Below are positions 63,317 through 64,000 of a DNA stretch of 64,000 nt, one piece after another; within the stretch, counting starts at the first letter, position 1; each line of letters starts with the position of its first letter. The notes under the pieces are model-generated. The model made no database searches and was not told where the DNA came from. It saw nothing but the letters and a program-made list of their open reading frames with translations. The stretch is from Akanthomyces muscarius (taxonomy: Eukaryota > Ascomycota > Sordariomycetes > Hypocreales > Cordycipitaceae): contig NC_079245.1 in the NCBI RefSeq assembly GCF_028009165.1, positions 1,240,001 to 1,304,000 of the forward strand, in the 5' to 3' direction. A program made the position numbers and the translations under genes.

Positions 63317-64000
63317 TTACTCTTCTCGGAAAACTAAATCTTTGCCGTCATGGACTGCGTTGAACTTGCTAAACAAACCGCGCATACCTGACCGCATCAC
63401 TGCAATCGTCTTGGACGGGTCGTTCTCGCCAAACGTTATTTCAAACCTCTCATGCTCATCGCATCGGAATACGTCATCAAATACCTTCGGACTTTTAGGT
63501 TTCTGCGGGTTGATTCTAGGATATTGCTGTTCCAATATTTCGACGACCATTCTAGAATGCACCATGAGACGGCTCCCCAGATCGGCGCTGTACTCGCAGT
63601 ACGCTGGCCCCTGGATGACTTCCCAATGCACTCGGAACCAAAGATTGTGCAGTTCATGACGGCAACAGCGCTCTTGAACCAAATCATACAGAGGCCCCAT
63701 ACGTACAGCCCCAGATGTCGGCGAAGACGACTGCATAGCGACGACTGCGCCTTTGACGACGACGACATAGTTGCCATTCAAATACCTACCGTTGAGCTTC
63801 TCCTGGCTCCAGAGGTAGCCCAGCTGGCGTATAGGGGGCCGCGTGACCAGCATGCGGCGCCAGCTCGCACCGCGTCGAAAGAATCGCTCCCTGAAAGGCT
63901 GCACATAGGCGTCTTCGGGAAGATCAACCGGAATACTTCTCATGAAACCGTTGCCATCCAGCTTCTCCTCGCGCGGGTTCGGTGTCCAATGCAGCGCCAT
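63317..64000 (-). CDS. C-terminal part of an F-box-family-like protein (partial)
   Basis: The frame is open from the window edge at 64000 to a TAA at 63317-63319, giving 227 residues. An ATG happens to fall on the last three bases, but the true start is probably outside. The segment FFRRGASWRRMLVTRPPIRQ followed by LGYLW resembles the conserved ASWRRML-x-QPP motif of the large fungal F-box protein family, whose N-terminal F-box would lie beyond the window. The rest is an alpha/beta region with many Arg and Trp (LWFRVHWEVIQGP). If so, it is a substrate adaptor of an SCF ubiquitin ligase. The family is expanded and fast-evolving in ascomycetes. Moderately sure of the family resemblance, not of function. 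Confidence 0.55.
   Translation of the reverse strand: MALHWTPNPREEKLDGNGFMRSIPVDLPEDAYVQPFRERFFRRGASWRRMLVTRPPIRQLGYLWSQEKLNGRYLNGNYVVVVKGAVVAMQSSSPTSGAVRMGPLYDLVQERCCRHELHNLWFRVHWEVIQGPAYCEYSADLGSRLMVHSRMVVEILEQQYPRINPQKPKSPKVFDDVFRCDEHERFEITFGENDPSKTIAVMRSGMRGLFSKFNAVHDGKDLVFREE

Overview
The window looks like chromosomal DNA from a filamentous ascomycete, probably a sordariomycete of hypocrealean type. The genes carry short introns (mostly 45-75 nt; GTRNGT donors, CTAAC/CTGAC-like branch sites, CAG/TAG acceptors). Pyrimidine-rich leaders precede start codons. The conserved genes are fungal families: a YDR124W-like helical-bundle protein, a Ycf1-type ABCC pump, Tti1, Npy1-type NADH pyrophosphatase, a PQ-loop transporter, Tim23, a LON-RING protein, INSIG and an MDR-type ABCB pump. 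I saw no tRNA, rRNA, CRISPR array or intact transposon.

Layout. (1) 1-3.5 kb: one YDR124W-like (DUF2841) gene on the minus strand. (2) 3.5-17.9 kb: about 14 kb with no convincing protein-coding gene. Its first 2 kb look like a long pyrimidine-rich leader of the DUF2841 gene, and the middle holds a recurring TACCAGTA-type motif. (3) 17.9-28 kb: a Ycf1-like ABCC transporter, a SidJ/DUF1749-type alpha/beta hydrolase, a small secreted protein whose 5' leader contains a 12-bp perfect inverted repeat, and an ankyrin protein. (4) 28-55 kb: a compact housekeeping block of Tti1, Npy1-like NUDIX, PQ-loop, Tim23, two adjacent low-complexity genes of unknown function, LON-RING, INSIG and an eight-exon ABCB pump. 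(5) 55.4-64 kb: a sparser, accessory-looking end with a 9-cysteine secreted protein, an orphan ORF, a fungal amidoligase-family gene broken by an apparent one-base frameshift, and the C-terminal part of an F-box-family-like protein running off the window.

Functional themes. Several products act at membranes: vacuolar or plasma-membrane efflux (ABCC, ABCB), lysosomal/vacuolar amino-acid export (PQ-loop), ER sterol sensing (INSIG) and mitochondrial import (Tim23). Tti1 stabilises PIKK kinases and the NUDIX enzyme turns over NADH in peroxisomes. The ABCC pump and the SidJ-like esterase lie in tandem and could both serve metal or siderophore handling, but this is inference.

Exon models were built by hand from splice signals and reading frames. 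Each intact multi-exon model gives a length divisible by three. The least certain model is the proline-rich gene at 39.1-40.7 kb.
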